Below, piece by piece: positions 27,442 to 34,969 of a DNA stretch of 64,000 nucleotides. The notes under the pieces are model-generated. The model saw only the letters and a list, made by a program, of their open reading frames with translations, made no database searches and was not told where the DNA came from. The stretch's first letter is position 1. Every line of letters begins with the position of its first letter. The translations under genes were made by a program, and so were the position numbers. The stretch spans positions 1 to 64,000 of the forward strand of contig CAZLGT010000014.1 of assembly GCA_964559175.1 (NCBI GenBank), given 5' to 3'. The stretch comes from Mariniphaga sp964559175. GTDB taxonomy: Bacteria > Bacteroidota > Bacteroidia > Bacteroidales > Prolixibacteraceae.

Positions 27442-28161
27442 ATGAAACGAAACTACGATATAAAAAACAGGTTTGTCAATCTGATAACCATGATCAGGTA
27501 TAACATGAAAATTATTTTTTCGGGCCGGTTTATATGGTTTATGCTGGCTGCTTTTGTGTTTTTCATGTTTTTTGCCATTCAAACGGTTTGGAACGGCCAG
27601 GGAATTACGGAAGGAACGGTTTATAACCTGCTTGTTTTTCCGGGCATTCTGCTTATTTTCTATCCTTCGGTGTTTGGAATACAGAGCGACGACGATGCCC
27701 GTATGCTTGAAATTCTTTTTGGTATTCCCAATTACCGCTACAAAGTTTGGCTGGTGAGGCTGCTGATGATTTATGTACTTATCTTTCTCATCATCCTGTT
27801 GTTTACAGGTGCCGCCTCTGTATTGCTTTACCGGGTCAGTATTCTGGAAATGTCTTATCAGCTGATGTATCCCATTGTTTTTATGGGTTCCATGGCTTTT
27901 ATGTTTTCCACGGTAATTAAAAATGGAAACGGGACTGCTGTGATTATGGTGTTAATTGGAGTCGCACTGCTGATTTTGCAGGATGCCGTGCAACGCACCC
28001 AGTGGAATGTGTTTTTAAATCCTTTTCAGATTCCCAATAATTTCAACGAAATAATCTGGCACGGGTTAATCACCAAAAACCGGATTTTTCTGGGGGTGAG
28101 TATGATTGTTTTTATCCTTTACGGACTTTACAATTTGCAAAAAAGAGAAAAGTTTGTATAA
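27442..28161 (+). CDS. ABC-2 type permease subunit
   Basis: A 239-residue inner membrane protein with six predicted helices (about 30-50, 63-80, 103-127, 139-156, 163-180 and 217-234). The N-terminus (NLITMIRYNMKIIFSGRFIWFML) resembles ABC-2 permeases. A cytoplasmic loop carries QSDDDARMLEILFGIPNYRYKVWLVRL, similar to the KKLDTTEVIYMRSMTNGEYV loop of the larger permease in this operon, so the two may be distant paralogues. No stand-alone ATPase gene is next to it; the ABC domain fused to the preceding RND pump ends 3 bp upstream. It is the last gene of the operon and is convergent with panD at 1 bp distance. Confidence 0.82.
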   Translation: MKRNYDIKNRFVNLITMIRYNMKIIFSGRFIWFMLAAFVFFMFFAIQTVWNGQGITEGTVYNLLVFPGILLIFYPSVFGIQSDDDARMLEILFGIPNYRYKVWLVRLLMIYVLIFLIILLFTGAASVLLYRVSILEMSYQLMYPIVFMGSMAFMFSTVIKNGNGTAVIMVLIGVALLILQDAVQRTQWNVFLNPFQIPNNFNEIIWHGLITKNRIFLGVSMIVFILYGLYNLQKREKFV

Positions 28162-28162
28162 C

Positions 28163-28513
28163 CTAAACCAGCCGGTTGGTTTCCACATCGGGAAAAATAA
28201 TGGATGGTTTGAAGGTTTTGGCTTCTTCAAAATCCATTAATGCGTAAGAGATAATAATTACCACATCGCCCACGGCAGCCTTGCGGGCAGCCGGTCCGTT
28301 AAGGCATATTGTTCCTGAACCCCGCTCTCCTTTAATGATGTAGGTTTCAAGTCGTTCGCCATTATTGATGTTAACCACCTGAACTTTTTCGTTTTCAATT
28401 AAATTGGCTGCATTCATCAGGTCTTCATCGATGGTAATGCTACCCACATATTGCAGGTTGGCTTCAGTAACTGTTACTTTATGGATTTTCGATTTACAAA
28501 TTTCAATTTGCAT
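28163..28513 (-). CDS. panD: Aspartate 1-decarboxylase precursor
   Basis: A 116-residue pyruvoyl enzyme that makes beta-alanine from aspartate for pantothenate. The start MQIEICKSKIHKVTVTEANL is the family start; an upstream TTG would overlap panC. The self-cleavage site is G24-S25 in YVGSITID. The conserved GERGSGTICLNGPAARKAAVGD segment is present. It lies 11 bp downstream of panC in the same direction, forming a two-gene pantothenate operon. Confidence 0.96.
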   Translation of the reverse strand: MQIEICKSKIHKVTVTEANLQYVGSITIDEDLMNAANLIENEKVQVVNINNGERLETYIIKGERGSGTICLNGPAARKAAVGDVVIIISYALMDFEEAKTFKPSIIFPDVETNRLV

Positions 28514-28524
28514 GGCATCAGTTT

Positions 28525-29361
28525 TCAATTCAATACTATATTGTCAATTAATCGTACTTTGCCGCAATGCACTGCAATGCAGCCGACCTTTACCCCTTTG
28601 TCGTTCCAGTTTTTAACAGGCATAAGGTTTTCATCATCAACTATTTCAAAATACTCAACGTTTAAAAACGGGTTTTTGTTGATATCTTCAATTACTTGGT
28701 TTTTGAGCTGTTGTACGGTTTTTTTTGCTTTTAGTTCCTGTGCGTTTCTGAGTTCCTGGTAAATGAGTGAAGCATTATCCCTCTCTTCTGGCGAAAGCAA
28801 CTCATTTCGCGAACTCATTGCCAGCCCCGATTTTTCGCGGATAATGGGACAGGGTACAATTTCAACCGGCAGATTCATCATTTTTACCAGTTTTTTTATC
28901 ACCGCCAGTTGCTGTAAGTCTTTCAATCCAAAATAGGCCTTGTCAGGCTTCGTCATTTCAAAAAGCCTGCTTACCACCTGCGCTACTCCGTTAAAATGAC
29001 CGGGCCGGTGTTTTCCCTCCATCACCTGTTCAAGGCTTCCAAAGTTAAATTTTCGGTTGTCCGGCTCAGGATATACTTCTTCAGCTTCGGGTGCAAAAAC
29101 AAGGGTACACCCGGTTTTTTCCAGCATTTTCAAATCGACTTCCAGGTTTCGCGGATAGCGCCTCAGGTCGCCCGGGTCGTTAAACTGGGTTGGATTTACA
29201 AAAATACTTACCACAACCGCCGCATTCTCATTTACTGCCTGTTCAACCAACGATATGTGACCCTGGTGCAGTGCTCCCATGGTTGGCACAAACCCAACGC
29301 TTCCTTTGCTGCGTAGCGCGCTTAACTGCTCCTGTAGTTCTTTTTTTGTTTTTACCAGCAT
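28525..29361 (-). CDS. panC: Pantothenate synthetase
   Basis: A 278-residue ATP-dependent ligase that joins pantoate and beta-alanine. Motifs include GFVPTMGALHQGHISLVEQA (HIGH-type nucleotide site), VSIFVNPTQFNDPGDLRRYPR, YFGLKDLQQLAVIKKLV, and GLAMSSRNELLSPEER (KMSKS-equivalent). Product and substrate links to the adjacent panD are direct. A near-consensus -7 box (TTACTTTG on the minus strand, around 29381-29388) may drive it. Confidence 0.97.
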   Translation of the reverse strand: MLVKTKKELQEQLSALRSKGSVGFVPTMGALHQGHISLVEQAVNENAAVVVSIFVNPTQFNDPGDLRRYPRNLEVDLKMLEKTGCTLVFAPEAEEVYPEPDNRKFNFGSLEQVMEGKHRPGHFNGVAQVVSRLFEMTKPDKAYFGLKDLQQLAVIKKLVKMMNLPVEIVPCPIIREKSGLAMSSRNELLSPEERDNASLIYQELRNAQELKAKKTVQQLKNQVIEDINKNPFLNVEYFEIVDDENLMPVKNWNDKGVKVGCIAVHCGKVRLIDNIVLN

Positions 29362-29464
29362 TGTTGTTTCATCAATTCAATTTGCAAAGTAAATAAATAA
29401 TATTCTTGCGTTTTATATAACCAGCAATTAACATTTGTGCCTTAACACAATGGAAATGAATAAA

Positions 29465-29496
29465 ATTGAATATTCACGATATTTTTATTAACTTTG
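29465..29496 (+). promoter_or_regulatory. Canonical Bacteroidota promoter
   Basis: ATTG (29465-29468) and TAACTTTG (29489-29496) are separated by 20 bp, matching the -33 TTTG / -7 TAnnTTTG consensus. It sits 30 bp upstream of the starch-synthase-like gene. It is the best promoter seen in this window. Confidence 0.7.
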
Positions 29497-29526
29497 CACC
29501 CTGTTATAAACCGCGCTTACAGGTCA

Positions 29527-30330
29527 ATGGAAAAGAAAAAGATCCTTTATATTTCGCAGGAAATCACCCCTTATTTACCCGAGAGTGAAATGTCGGAGAT
29601 TGCCCGTTATCTGCCCCAGGGGGTGCAGGAAAAAGGTCGGGAAATCCGAACGTTTATGCCTCGTTACGGGTGCGTAAACGAAAGAAGAAATCAACTGCAC
29701 GAGGTTATCCGTCTTTCGGGGATGAATCTGGTAATAGACGACACAGATCATCCATTGATTATTAAAGTGGCTTCCATTCAGGCAGCACGCATGCAGGTTT
29801 ATTTTATCGACAACGAAGACTATTTTCACCGGAAACAGGTGGTTGCCAACTCGAAAGGTGAGGAGTTTGCCGACAACGACGAACGCGCCCTGTTTTTTGC
29901 AAGAGGTGTGCTCGAAACAGTGATTAAGCTGCGCTGGGCGCCCGATATCATTCATTGCCATGGCTGGATGACCGCCCTGGTTCCACTTTTCATAAAAAAA
30001 TATTATTACAACGACCCGCTGTTTGGCCAGTCGAAGGTGGTTTATTCTGTTTACAACGATGAATTTAAAAAAACGTTGAATACAGAAATAAAAAATAAAG
30101 TATTGCTCGATGGCATGGTACCCGAAGATGTTGTCTTGCTTGAAAATCCTACCTATGAAAATGTGAGCAAAATGGCCATTGATTATTGCGACGCTATTAT
30201 TCAGGGAACAGAACAGATTAATCCCAATGTGGAAAAACACATCAAATCCTCCGGGAAACTTTTTCTTGGTCATCAGCCCAAAGAAACATACATCGATGCT
30301 TACGACGATTTTTACGAAAAAGTATGGTAG
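29527..30330 (+). CDS. Half-length glycogen/starch synthase-like protein (GT5 N-terminal domain only)
   Basis: A 267-residue protein resembling the N-terminal Rossmann half of GT5 starch/glycogen synthases: KKILYISQEITPYLPESEMSEIARYLPQGVQEKG, IRTFMPRYG, and WAPDIIHCHGWMTALVPLFIK. The ADP-glucose-binding second half is missing, so it is not a normal synthase. Bacteroidota commonly carry such a short protein divergent from panC/panD and ahead of a DUF4270 gene, exactly as here, which suggests a conserved but unexplained role. An earlier ATG lies directly in the promoter region and was rejected. Confidence 0.85.
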   Translation: MEKKKILYISQEITPYLPESEMSEIARYLPQGVQEKGREIRTFMPRYGCVNERRNQLHEVIRLSGMNLVIDDTDHPLIIKVASIQAARMQVYFIDNEDYFHRKQVVANSKGEEFADNDERALFFARGVLETVIKLRWAPDIIHCHGWMTALVPLFIKKYYYNDPLFGQSKVVYSVYNDEFKKTLNTEIKNKVLLDGMVPEDVVLLENPTYENVSKMAIDYCDAIIQGTEQINPNVEKHIKSSGKLFLGHQPKETYIDAYDDFYEKVW

Positions 30331-30335
30331 TTGTT

Positions 30336-30370
30336 AAAAGATCAAATTTAATCGTAAAAAGATCAAATTT
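30336..30370. repeat. Direct repeat in the leader of the DUF4270 gene
   Basis: The 14-nt word AAAAGATCAAATTT occurs twice (30336-30349 and 30357-30370), 21 bp apart from start to start, about two helical turns. This is a spacing a dimeric regulator could use. It lies upstream of the putative -7 box of the next gene. Confidence 0.5.
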
Positions 30371-30405
30371 GCAATCAATCGCTCAGCTCCCTTATTGTTT
30401 TTTTA

Positions 30406-30413
30406 TACGTTTG
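30406..30413 (+). promoter_or_regulatory. Putative -7 promoter box for the DUF4270 gene
   Basis: TACGTTTG fits TAnnTTTG and lies 46 bp before the GTG start. The 129-bp gap and the direct repeat support independent transcription. Confidence 0.4.
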
Positions 30414-30459
30414 TAATATTTTTCAGCAAATTGAAAAACAATTTTAAAACAGAAATTCA

Positions 30460-31797
30460 GTGAAACAAGGAATAAATTTAAAGTACCATTTATCTGCCCT
30501 GATAGTCGCTCTTACGATTGTATTTACCGGATGTAACGAACCCGGCGAATTGGGCATGGAGCTTTTACCTTCAACCGATTTAATAGAGGTAAAAAATCTG
30601 GTGGAACGGAACAGCATATCCTCATACACCTATCGTGAAGATTCCATCCGTACCGATGAACCTGCAAGAAGCCTGCTGGGAAGTTTTTTTGATCCGGTTT
30701 TCGGACTAACTACCATTAACTTTGCCACACAGCTCAGGTTGCAGGATTATCCCGATTACGGAACAAATCCGGAGGCCGATTCGGTAAAACTTTTTTTGTA
30801 TTACCGGCTGATGTATGGCGACACAGTTACCCCGCAACGGTTCCGGGTATATGAACTGGAATCGGATTTGGATATTGACCAGAATTATTACCAATCTGTC
30901 GATCTCAAAGGAATGGCATACAGTAAGTTGCTAGGGGAGGTTGACTACACCCCGGTCATCAGGCTCGATTCTGCCTCACAGGACACATTTTACCAGTTGA
31001 TTACCATTCCGCTCGATATTTCACTGGGAGAAAAGCTGGTTAATGCCGACTCGTTGCAGATGGTTAACAACGATGTTTTTATGGAGTATTTTAAAGGGCT
31101 GTATATCGAATCCGATGCGAAGACCGAAACCGGTGGTTCCATACTTACCCTCGAGGCAGCTTCTTCCGGCAATTTTCAGGGTTCGGCGCTGGTGGTTTAT
31201 TACAACAACGACGAGAACAAAAGTGAAGAAACGCCCGACACTATGCTGAATCCTTATGTGATTACCCAATTCAGCGCCCGCGTAAACTCCATCGAGCACG
31301 ATTACTCAGGAACGCCGTTTGAGGCCAATCTGAATGTAGATACGGGTGAAGATTCGCTCATATATGTGCAGTCCACAGGTGGGTTAAAGTCAAAAATTTA
31401 TATTGATGGGTTGACATCCTGGAAAGATTCGTTAAATATGGCCATCAACAAAGCAGAACTGGTATTTCAGGTGGATACCATTGTTTCCGAAGTGGAAAAA
31501 TACATGCCCCCCTTACAGTTACTGTTTACTGTACTTGATGAGAATGGCACCGAATTTCTTCCGATGGATTATTCCTTCAGTTCATCGCTCTATGGCGGAT
31601 ATTTACGTTCGGATTATACCTATCGGTTCAATATTACACAGCATCTGCAACAAATTATTAAAGGTGAAGCTGAAAACCACGGATTCTTCTTAACCACAGC
31701 CCTAAAAAACAGCGAGGCCAACCGGGTTGTATTAAAAGGCAGCAACAGTCAGACCGGGGTTAAGCTGGTGATTACCTATTCGAAATTTATGCAGTAA
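30460..31797 (+). CDS. DUF4270 family lipoprotein
   Basis: A 445-residue lipoprotein (lipobox VFTGC, Cys 25) that is mostly beta-strand. Hallmarks of DUF4270 are the N-terminal ELGMELLP after the cysteine, the segment SLLGSFFDPVFGLTTINFATQLRL, and the C-terminal YRFNITQHLQQIIKGEAENHGFFLT. The family is widespread in Bacteroidota and of unknown function, usually next to the short starch-synthase-like gene as here. The start codon is GTG. It is probably anchored in the outer membrane. Confidence 0.88.
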   Translation: MKQGINLKYHLSALIVALTIVFTGCNEPGELGMELLPSTDLIEVKNLVERNSISSYTYREDSIRTDEPARSLLGSFFDPVFGLTTINFATQLRLQDYPDYGTNPEADSVKLFLYYRLMYGDTVTPQRFRVYELESDLDIDQNYYQSVDLKGMAYSKLLGEVDYTPVIRLDSASQDTFYQLITIPLDISLGEKLVNADSLQMVNNDVFMEYFKGLYIESDAKTETGGSILTLEAASSGNFQGSALVVYYNNDENKSEETPDTMLNPYVITQFSARVNSIEHDYSGTPFEANLNVDTGEDSLIYVQSTGGLKSKIYIDGLTSWKDSLNMAINKAELVFQVDTIVSEVEKYMPPLQLLFTVLDENGTEFLPMDYSFSSSLYGGYLRSDYTYRFNITQHLQQIIKGEAENHGFFLTTALKNSEANRVVLKGSNSQTGVKLVITYSKFMQ

Positions 31798-31855
31798 GGG
31801 ATTGGTACACTGCTGAAAATTAAAAGTTAATGCTTCCGTCTTTTTCTGAATTCAG

Positions 31856-31863
31856 TATTTTTG
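31856..31863 (+). promoter_or_regulatory. Putative -7 promoter box for mntP
   Basis: TATTTTTG fits TAnnTTTG and lies 16 bp before the chosen ATG of mntP, leaving no room for a metal riboswitch leader. Confidence 0.45.
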
Positions 31864-31878
31864 CATCTTTGGGTTGAG

Positions 31879-32448
31879 ATGAGTTTTACCCATTTTATAA
31901 CATTCCTTTTTATTGGTATCGGATTGAGTTTCGATTCGTTTGCGGTTTCGGTTTCGTGCGGATTGATGAAGCAGAAAATTCGATTCAAACAAGCTGTGCC
32001 CATTGCCTTTTCGCTTGCCTTTTTTCAGGCTGCATTCCCGGTTATTGGCTGGTTTGCCGGGAAAACTATTCAAGATTTAATCCGTTCGGTTGACCATTGG
32101 ATTGCCTTTGGGTTGCTGGCTTTAATCGGCATAAAAATGATTGTGGAAGGCACAAAACCCAACGGGACATTGCAAAATTTCAATCCATTCAGGAAACGTG
32201 TAATTATTGGCCTTTCAATAGCCACCAGCATCGACGCCCTGGTGGTAGGCCTCAGTTTCGGTTTCCTCGAAATTCCCATTTTATTTCCTGTTCTTATTAT
32301 TGGAGTGATAACATTTATCGCCTCCATGCTGGGCATGTTATTCGGGAAAAAAATTCCGGCCAGATGCAGCCATCAGTCTCTCATTTTGGGAGGAATTATC
32401 TTATTTGGAATGGGAATTAAAATTCTGATTGAACACACCTTTATATAG
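31879..32448 (+). CDS. mntP: Manganese efflux pump MntP
   Basis: A 189-residue inner membrane protein with six helices and an internal two-fold repeat. Each repeat carries a conserved acidic motif: GIGLSFDSFAVSVSCGL in helix 1 and IATSIDALVVGLSFG in helix 4. These Asp residues are needed for Mn export in characterised MntP proteins. The ATG at 31879 (MSFTHFITFL) was preferred over an upstream TTG. It lies 12 bp before dusB, so the two may be co-transcribed. Confidence 0.92.
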   Translation: MSFTHFITFLFIGIGLSFDSFAVSVSCGLMKQKIRFKQAVPIAFSLAFFQAAFPVIGWFAGKTIQDLIRSVDHWIAFGLLALIGIKMIVEGTKPNGTLQNFNPFRKRVIIGLSIATSIDALVVGLSFGFLEIPILFPVLIIGVITFIASMLGMLFGKKIPARCSHQSLILGGIILFGMGIKILIEHTFI

Positions 32449-32460
32449 TTTTGAACCCAA

Positions 32461-33462
32461 ATGAAAATCGGAAATCTCATACTTGAAGGAACCCCGCTTT
32501 TTTTGGCGCCCATGGAAGACGTGACTTACAAGTCGTTTCGCTGGATGTGCAAAAAATATGGCGCCGATGTGATGTACACTGAATTTGTGTCGTCGGAGGC
32601 GCTCGTACGTGATGTAAAAAGGTCGAAACAGAAAATGGTTTTGTTTGATTTCGACCGGCCGGTGGCTATTCAGATTTACGGGCACAACATCAGTTCGATG
32701 GTGGAGGCGGCAAAAGTGGCCGAAGAGATGCAGCCCGATTTTATCGATATCAACTTCGGTTGCCCCATGAAAAAAATCATCCGGCATGGGGCCGGAGCAG
32801 CCATGTTGCGCGATTTGCCCAAAATGCAGAAAATGGCTGCCGAAATTGTAAAGGCGGTGGAAGTTCCGGTAACAGCCAAAACCCGGCTGGGTTGGAGTGC
32901 CGGCGATAAACCGATTCTGGAAGCTGCCCTTCGTCTTCAGGATGCCGGCATTGCAGCGCTGGCCATTCACGGACGTACCCGCGAACAATTGTATACCGGG
33001 GTTGCCGACTGGACGCTGATTGGCGAAGTGAAAAACCATCCGCAAATTCAAATTCCAATCATTGGGAACGGCGATATAACTGGCGGCGAAAAGTCCAAAT
33101 ATTTATTGGAACAAACCGGTGTGGATGCCCTGATGATTGGTCGCCCCGCCATTGGCCGCCCCTGGATTTTCAGGGAAGTGAAACACTACCTGCAAACCGG
33201 GGCAACGCTTCCCTCACCAACAGTGGCCGAAGTGGTTGAAAATGTAAAGGAACAAATGCAGCTCAATCTGGAATGGAAAGACAACGAGCGCTCAGCCATT
33301 TTGATGATGCGCCGCCATTTTGCCAAATATTTTCCGGGATTGCCCAATTTCAGGGAATTAAAAATCAAGTTGCTACGCGCCGAAACCAATGCCGACGTCA
33401 TTGAAATTCTGGATGAAATTGTGGAGAAGTACGGAGATGTTAGACCGGATTATTCAGAATAA
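32461..33462 (+). CDS. dusB: tRNA-dihydrouridine synthase (DusB type)
   Basis: A 333-residue FMN enzyme that reduces uridines in the tRNA D-loop. It has the TIM-barrel start LFLAPMEDVTYKSFRWMCKKYGAD, the catalytic Cys 101 in FINFGCPMKKI-type context (IDINFGCPMKK), TAKTRLGW, the IHGRTREQLY motif, and the phosphate-binding IIGNGDI and GVDALMIGRPAIGRPWIF. The C-terminal helical domain begins near residue 250. The cytoplasmic housekeeping assignment is secure; the exact Dus subclass is less so. Confidence 0.94.
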   Translation: MKIGNLILEGTPLFLAPMEDVTYKSFRWMCKKYGADVMYTEFVSSEALVRDVKRSKQKMVLFDFDRPVAIQIYGHNISSMVEAAKVAEEMQPDFIDINFGCPMKKIIRHGAGAAMLRDLPKMQKMAAEIVKAVEVPVTAKTRLGWSAGDKPILEAALRLQDAGIAALAIHGRTREQLYTGVADWTLIGEVKNHPQIQIPIIGNGDITGGEKSKYLLEQTGVDALMIGRPAIGRPWIFREVKHYLQTGATLPSPTVAEVVENVKEQMQLNLEWKDNERSAILMMRRHFAKYFPGLPNFRELKIKLLRAETNADVIEILDEIVEKYGDVRPDYSE

Positions 33463-33494
33463 TTTCACAAATTGATTTCATTAAGAGAATTTTT

Positions 33495-33523
33495 GCCACA
33501 GATTACACGAATTTTCACAGATA
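33495..33523. repeat. Dispersed CAGATT/ACGCAGA-type intergenic repeat, copy 1
   Basis: The sequence CCACAGATTACACGAATTTTCACAGATA is a variant of a short periodic motif (nCGCAGATT repeated about every 10 bp). Related copies are found between other genes in this window, near 51685, 56407 and 58508. Confidence 0.5.
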
Positions 33524-33542
33524 AATTCAAATTCCTGCTTAT

Positions 33543-34334
33543 TTATTTCACCACCAGCTTTTGCGACGGACTTCTTTTGTTGCCGTATTCCACAAAATAA
33601 TGGTAAATCCCGCTTTTGTAATCCGAAACATTTAGCAGCAGGTGGTCGGTGTGGTTGTCGATGGCAAACCGATTCACCTGCTTGCCGCTGTTATCGAAAA
33701 GAAAAAGTTTTCCTTCCCGTATTTCCGGTGGCAATGTGTAAGCCACTTTTAACTGCCCTGAAGTTGGATTTGGGAAAGCCTTCAGGTTAAATTCCGGATT
33801 TTCATTTTCAATAAAAGCGCTCACAACCGGTGTTCCGGGCAGGCTGTAAATGTTGGTCCAAACCTTTTCCGGCCAAACAGAAAAATCATAGCAATACGAA
33901 AAAAGCTTGTACGTGTTTTCGCCGGTTTTGTTGATGTGGTTGTACAGACCTCCGTCGATGAATGTGAGTTGCGAACCGTCTTCGTTAATAATTTTGCTGT
34001 CGTATTCGTAGTATTCCGGCGAAGCGTTGTATCTGTAAAACGTGCAAAGCAGTTCAATTCCGGCATCGTTGTCAAACAGTTTTTCCGAAAGGAACTTGAT
34101 GTCGTAAAGAAAAAATCCGTTTGGAATATTGCAGTTAATGGTTTTGAACACCGAGTGGTCGGTGTTGTAAATGCGGCATTGCCCGTTGGGCACATCCATC
34201 AGGTAGTATTTGAACCCGAGTGTTTCAAACTCAACCACCGAAGTGGAGTAGTCGTATTTTTTTTCGAGGGTAACCTGGGCATTCAACATGGAAAAAATGC
34301 CCAGAAACAGGGCGAAAACGATTAGTTTTTTCAT
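33543..34334 (-). CDS. Secreted protein with a type IX secretion sorting domain
   Basis: A 263-residue protein with a signal peptide (MLNAQ end). Its C-terminal 75 residues carry a T9SS type A sorting domain: LKAFPNPTSGQLKVAYTLP, LFDNSGKQV, SDYKSGIYHYFVE, and KLVVK at the end. The T9SS exports such proteins across the outer membrane and removes the domain. The 170-residue passenger is beta-rich with several Tyr/Asn motifs and was not recognised. It lies 11 bp after the TPR gene, so it is the last gene of a four-gene operon. Confidence 0.85.
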   Translation of the reverse strand: MKKLIVFALFLGIFSMLNAQVTLEKKYDYSTSVVEFETLGFKYYLMDVPNGQCRIYNTDHSVFKTINCNIPNGFFLYDIKFLSEKLFDNDAGIELLCTFYRYNASPEYYEYDSKIINEDGSQLTFIDGGLYNHINKTGENTYKLFSYCYDFSVWPEKVWTNIYSLPGTPVVSAFIENENPEFNLKAFPNPTSGQLKVAYTLPPEIREGKLFLFDNSGKQVNRFAIDNHTDHLLLNVSDYKSGIYHYFVEYGNKRSPSQKLVVK

Positions 34335-34345
34335 AATTGTCAGTT

Positions 34346-34969
34346 TTATCTCATCAGTTGCAATCCCTCGTTTGCCGACGCATCGCCGGGATTGTACAAT
34401 TTCACTTTGTTAAAAAGTACTTTGGCCTGGTTGTAATTTCCTGTAAAATAGGAAGTCCAGGCCAGCATGAGCAGCCCGTCGTAATCGAACGGATACAAAT
34501 CCACCACTTTTTTGAACAGCGGCAGGGCTTTGTCGTAGTTTTTGCGTTCGTAGTAAATCATCCCCAGCCGGAACATGGCAACGGTATTGTTGGGATGAAT
34601 TTCGAGGATTTTGTTGTAAAGTTCAATCACCTCGTCCCATTTACCCAGCACAGCTTTGGGCAAAATCAACCCAAACCGTGCTTCCTCTGAATAGGGCATC
34701 AGTTGCTGCGCCTGTGAATAATAGGTAACCGATTCATCGAACCGACCTGCATTGTAATAGAGCCAACCCATCCGCAGGTTAATTTCGTACGACGACTGGT
34801 CGTAAACTGTATTCAATTCTCCGGCAGCAGCCACAAAATCCTTGTTTTTTTCCAGTTCGTAGCTCCTGACAAAAGCCTGTTCCAGTGTTTCCTGGTTTAC
34901 CTGTCCAAAAACAGGAAAAGCCGCTAATAATAGTATAAATAAAATTACTTTTCTTTTTAAAAATTCCAT
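34346..34969 (-). CDS. Secreted TPR-repeat protein
   Basis: A 207-residue protein with a signal peptide (about 1-22, LLAAFPVFGQ) followed by about four tetratricopeptide repeats. Typical elements are MGWLYYNAGRFDESVTYYSQAQQLMP, VIELYNKILEIHPNNTVAMFRLGMIYYERKNYDKALPLFKKVVDLYP and AWTSYFTGNYNQAKVLFNKVKLYNP. It is probably a periplasmic scaffold. It overlaps the start-proximal neighbour (TPR/barrel gene) by 13 bp, indicating coupled translation. Confidence 0.85.
   Translation of the reverse strand: MEFLKRKVILFILLLAAFPVFGQVNQETLEQAFVRSYELEKNKDFVAAAGELNTVYDQSSYEINLRMGWLYYNAGRFDESVTYYSQAQQLMPYSEEARFGLILPKAVLGKWDEVIELYNKILEIHPNNTVAMFRLGMIYYERKNYDKALPLFKKVVDLYPFDYDGLLMLAWTSYFTGNYNQAKVLFNKVKLYNPGDASANEGLQLMR

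Noticed and set aside
31798..31878. Manganese riboswitch before mntP
   Set aside because: Only about 80 bp separate the genes and the -7 box is 16 bp from the start, leaving no room for a yybP-ykoY-type RNA.
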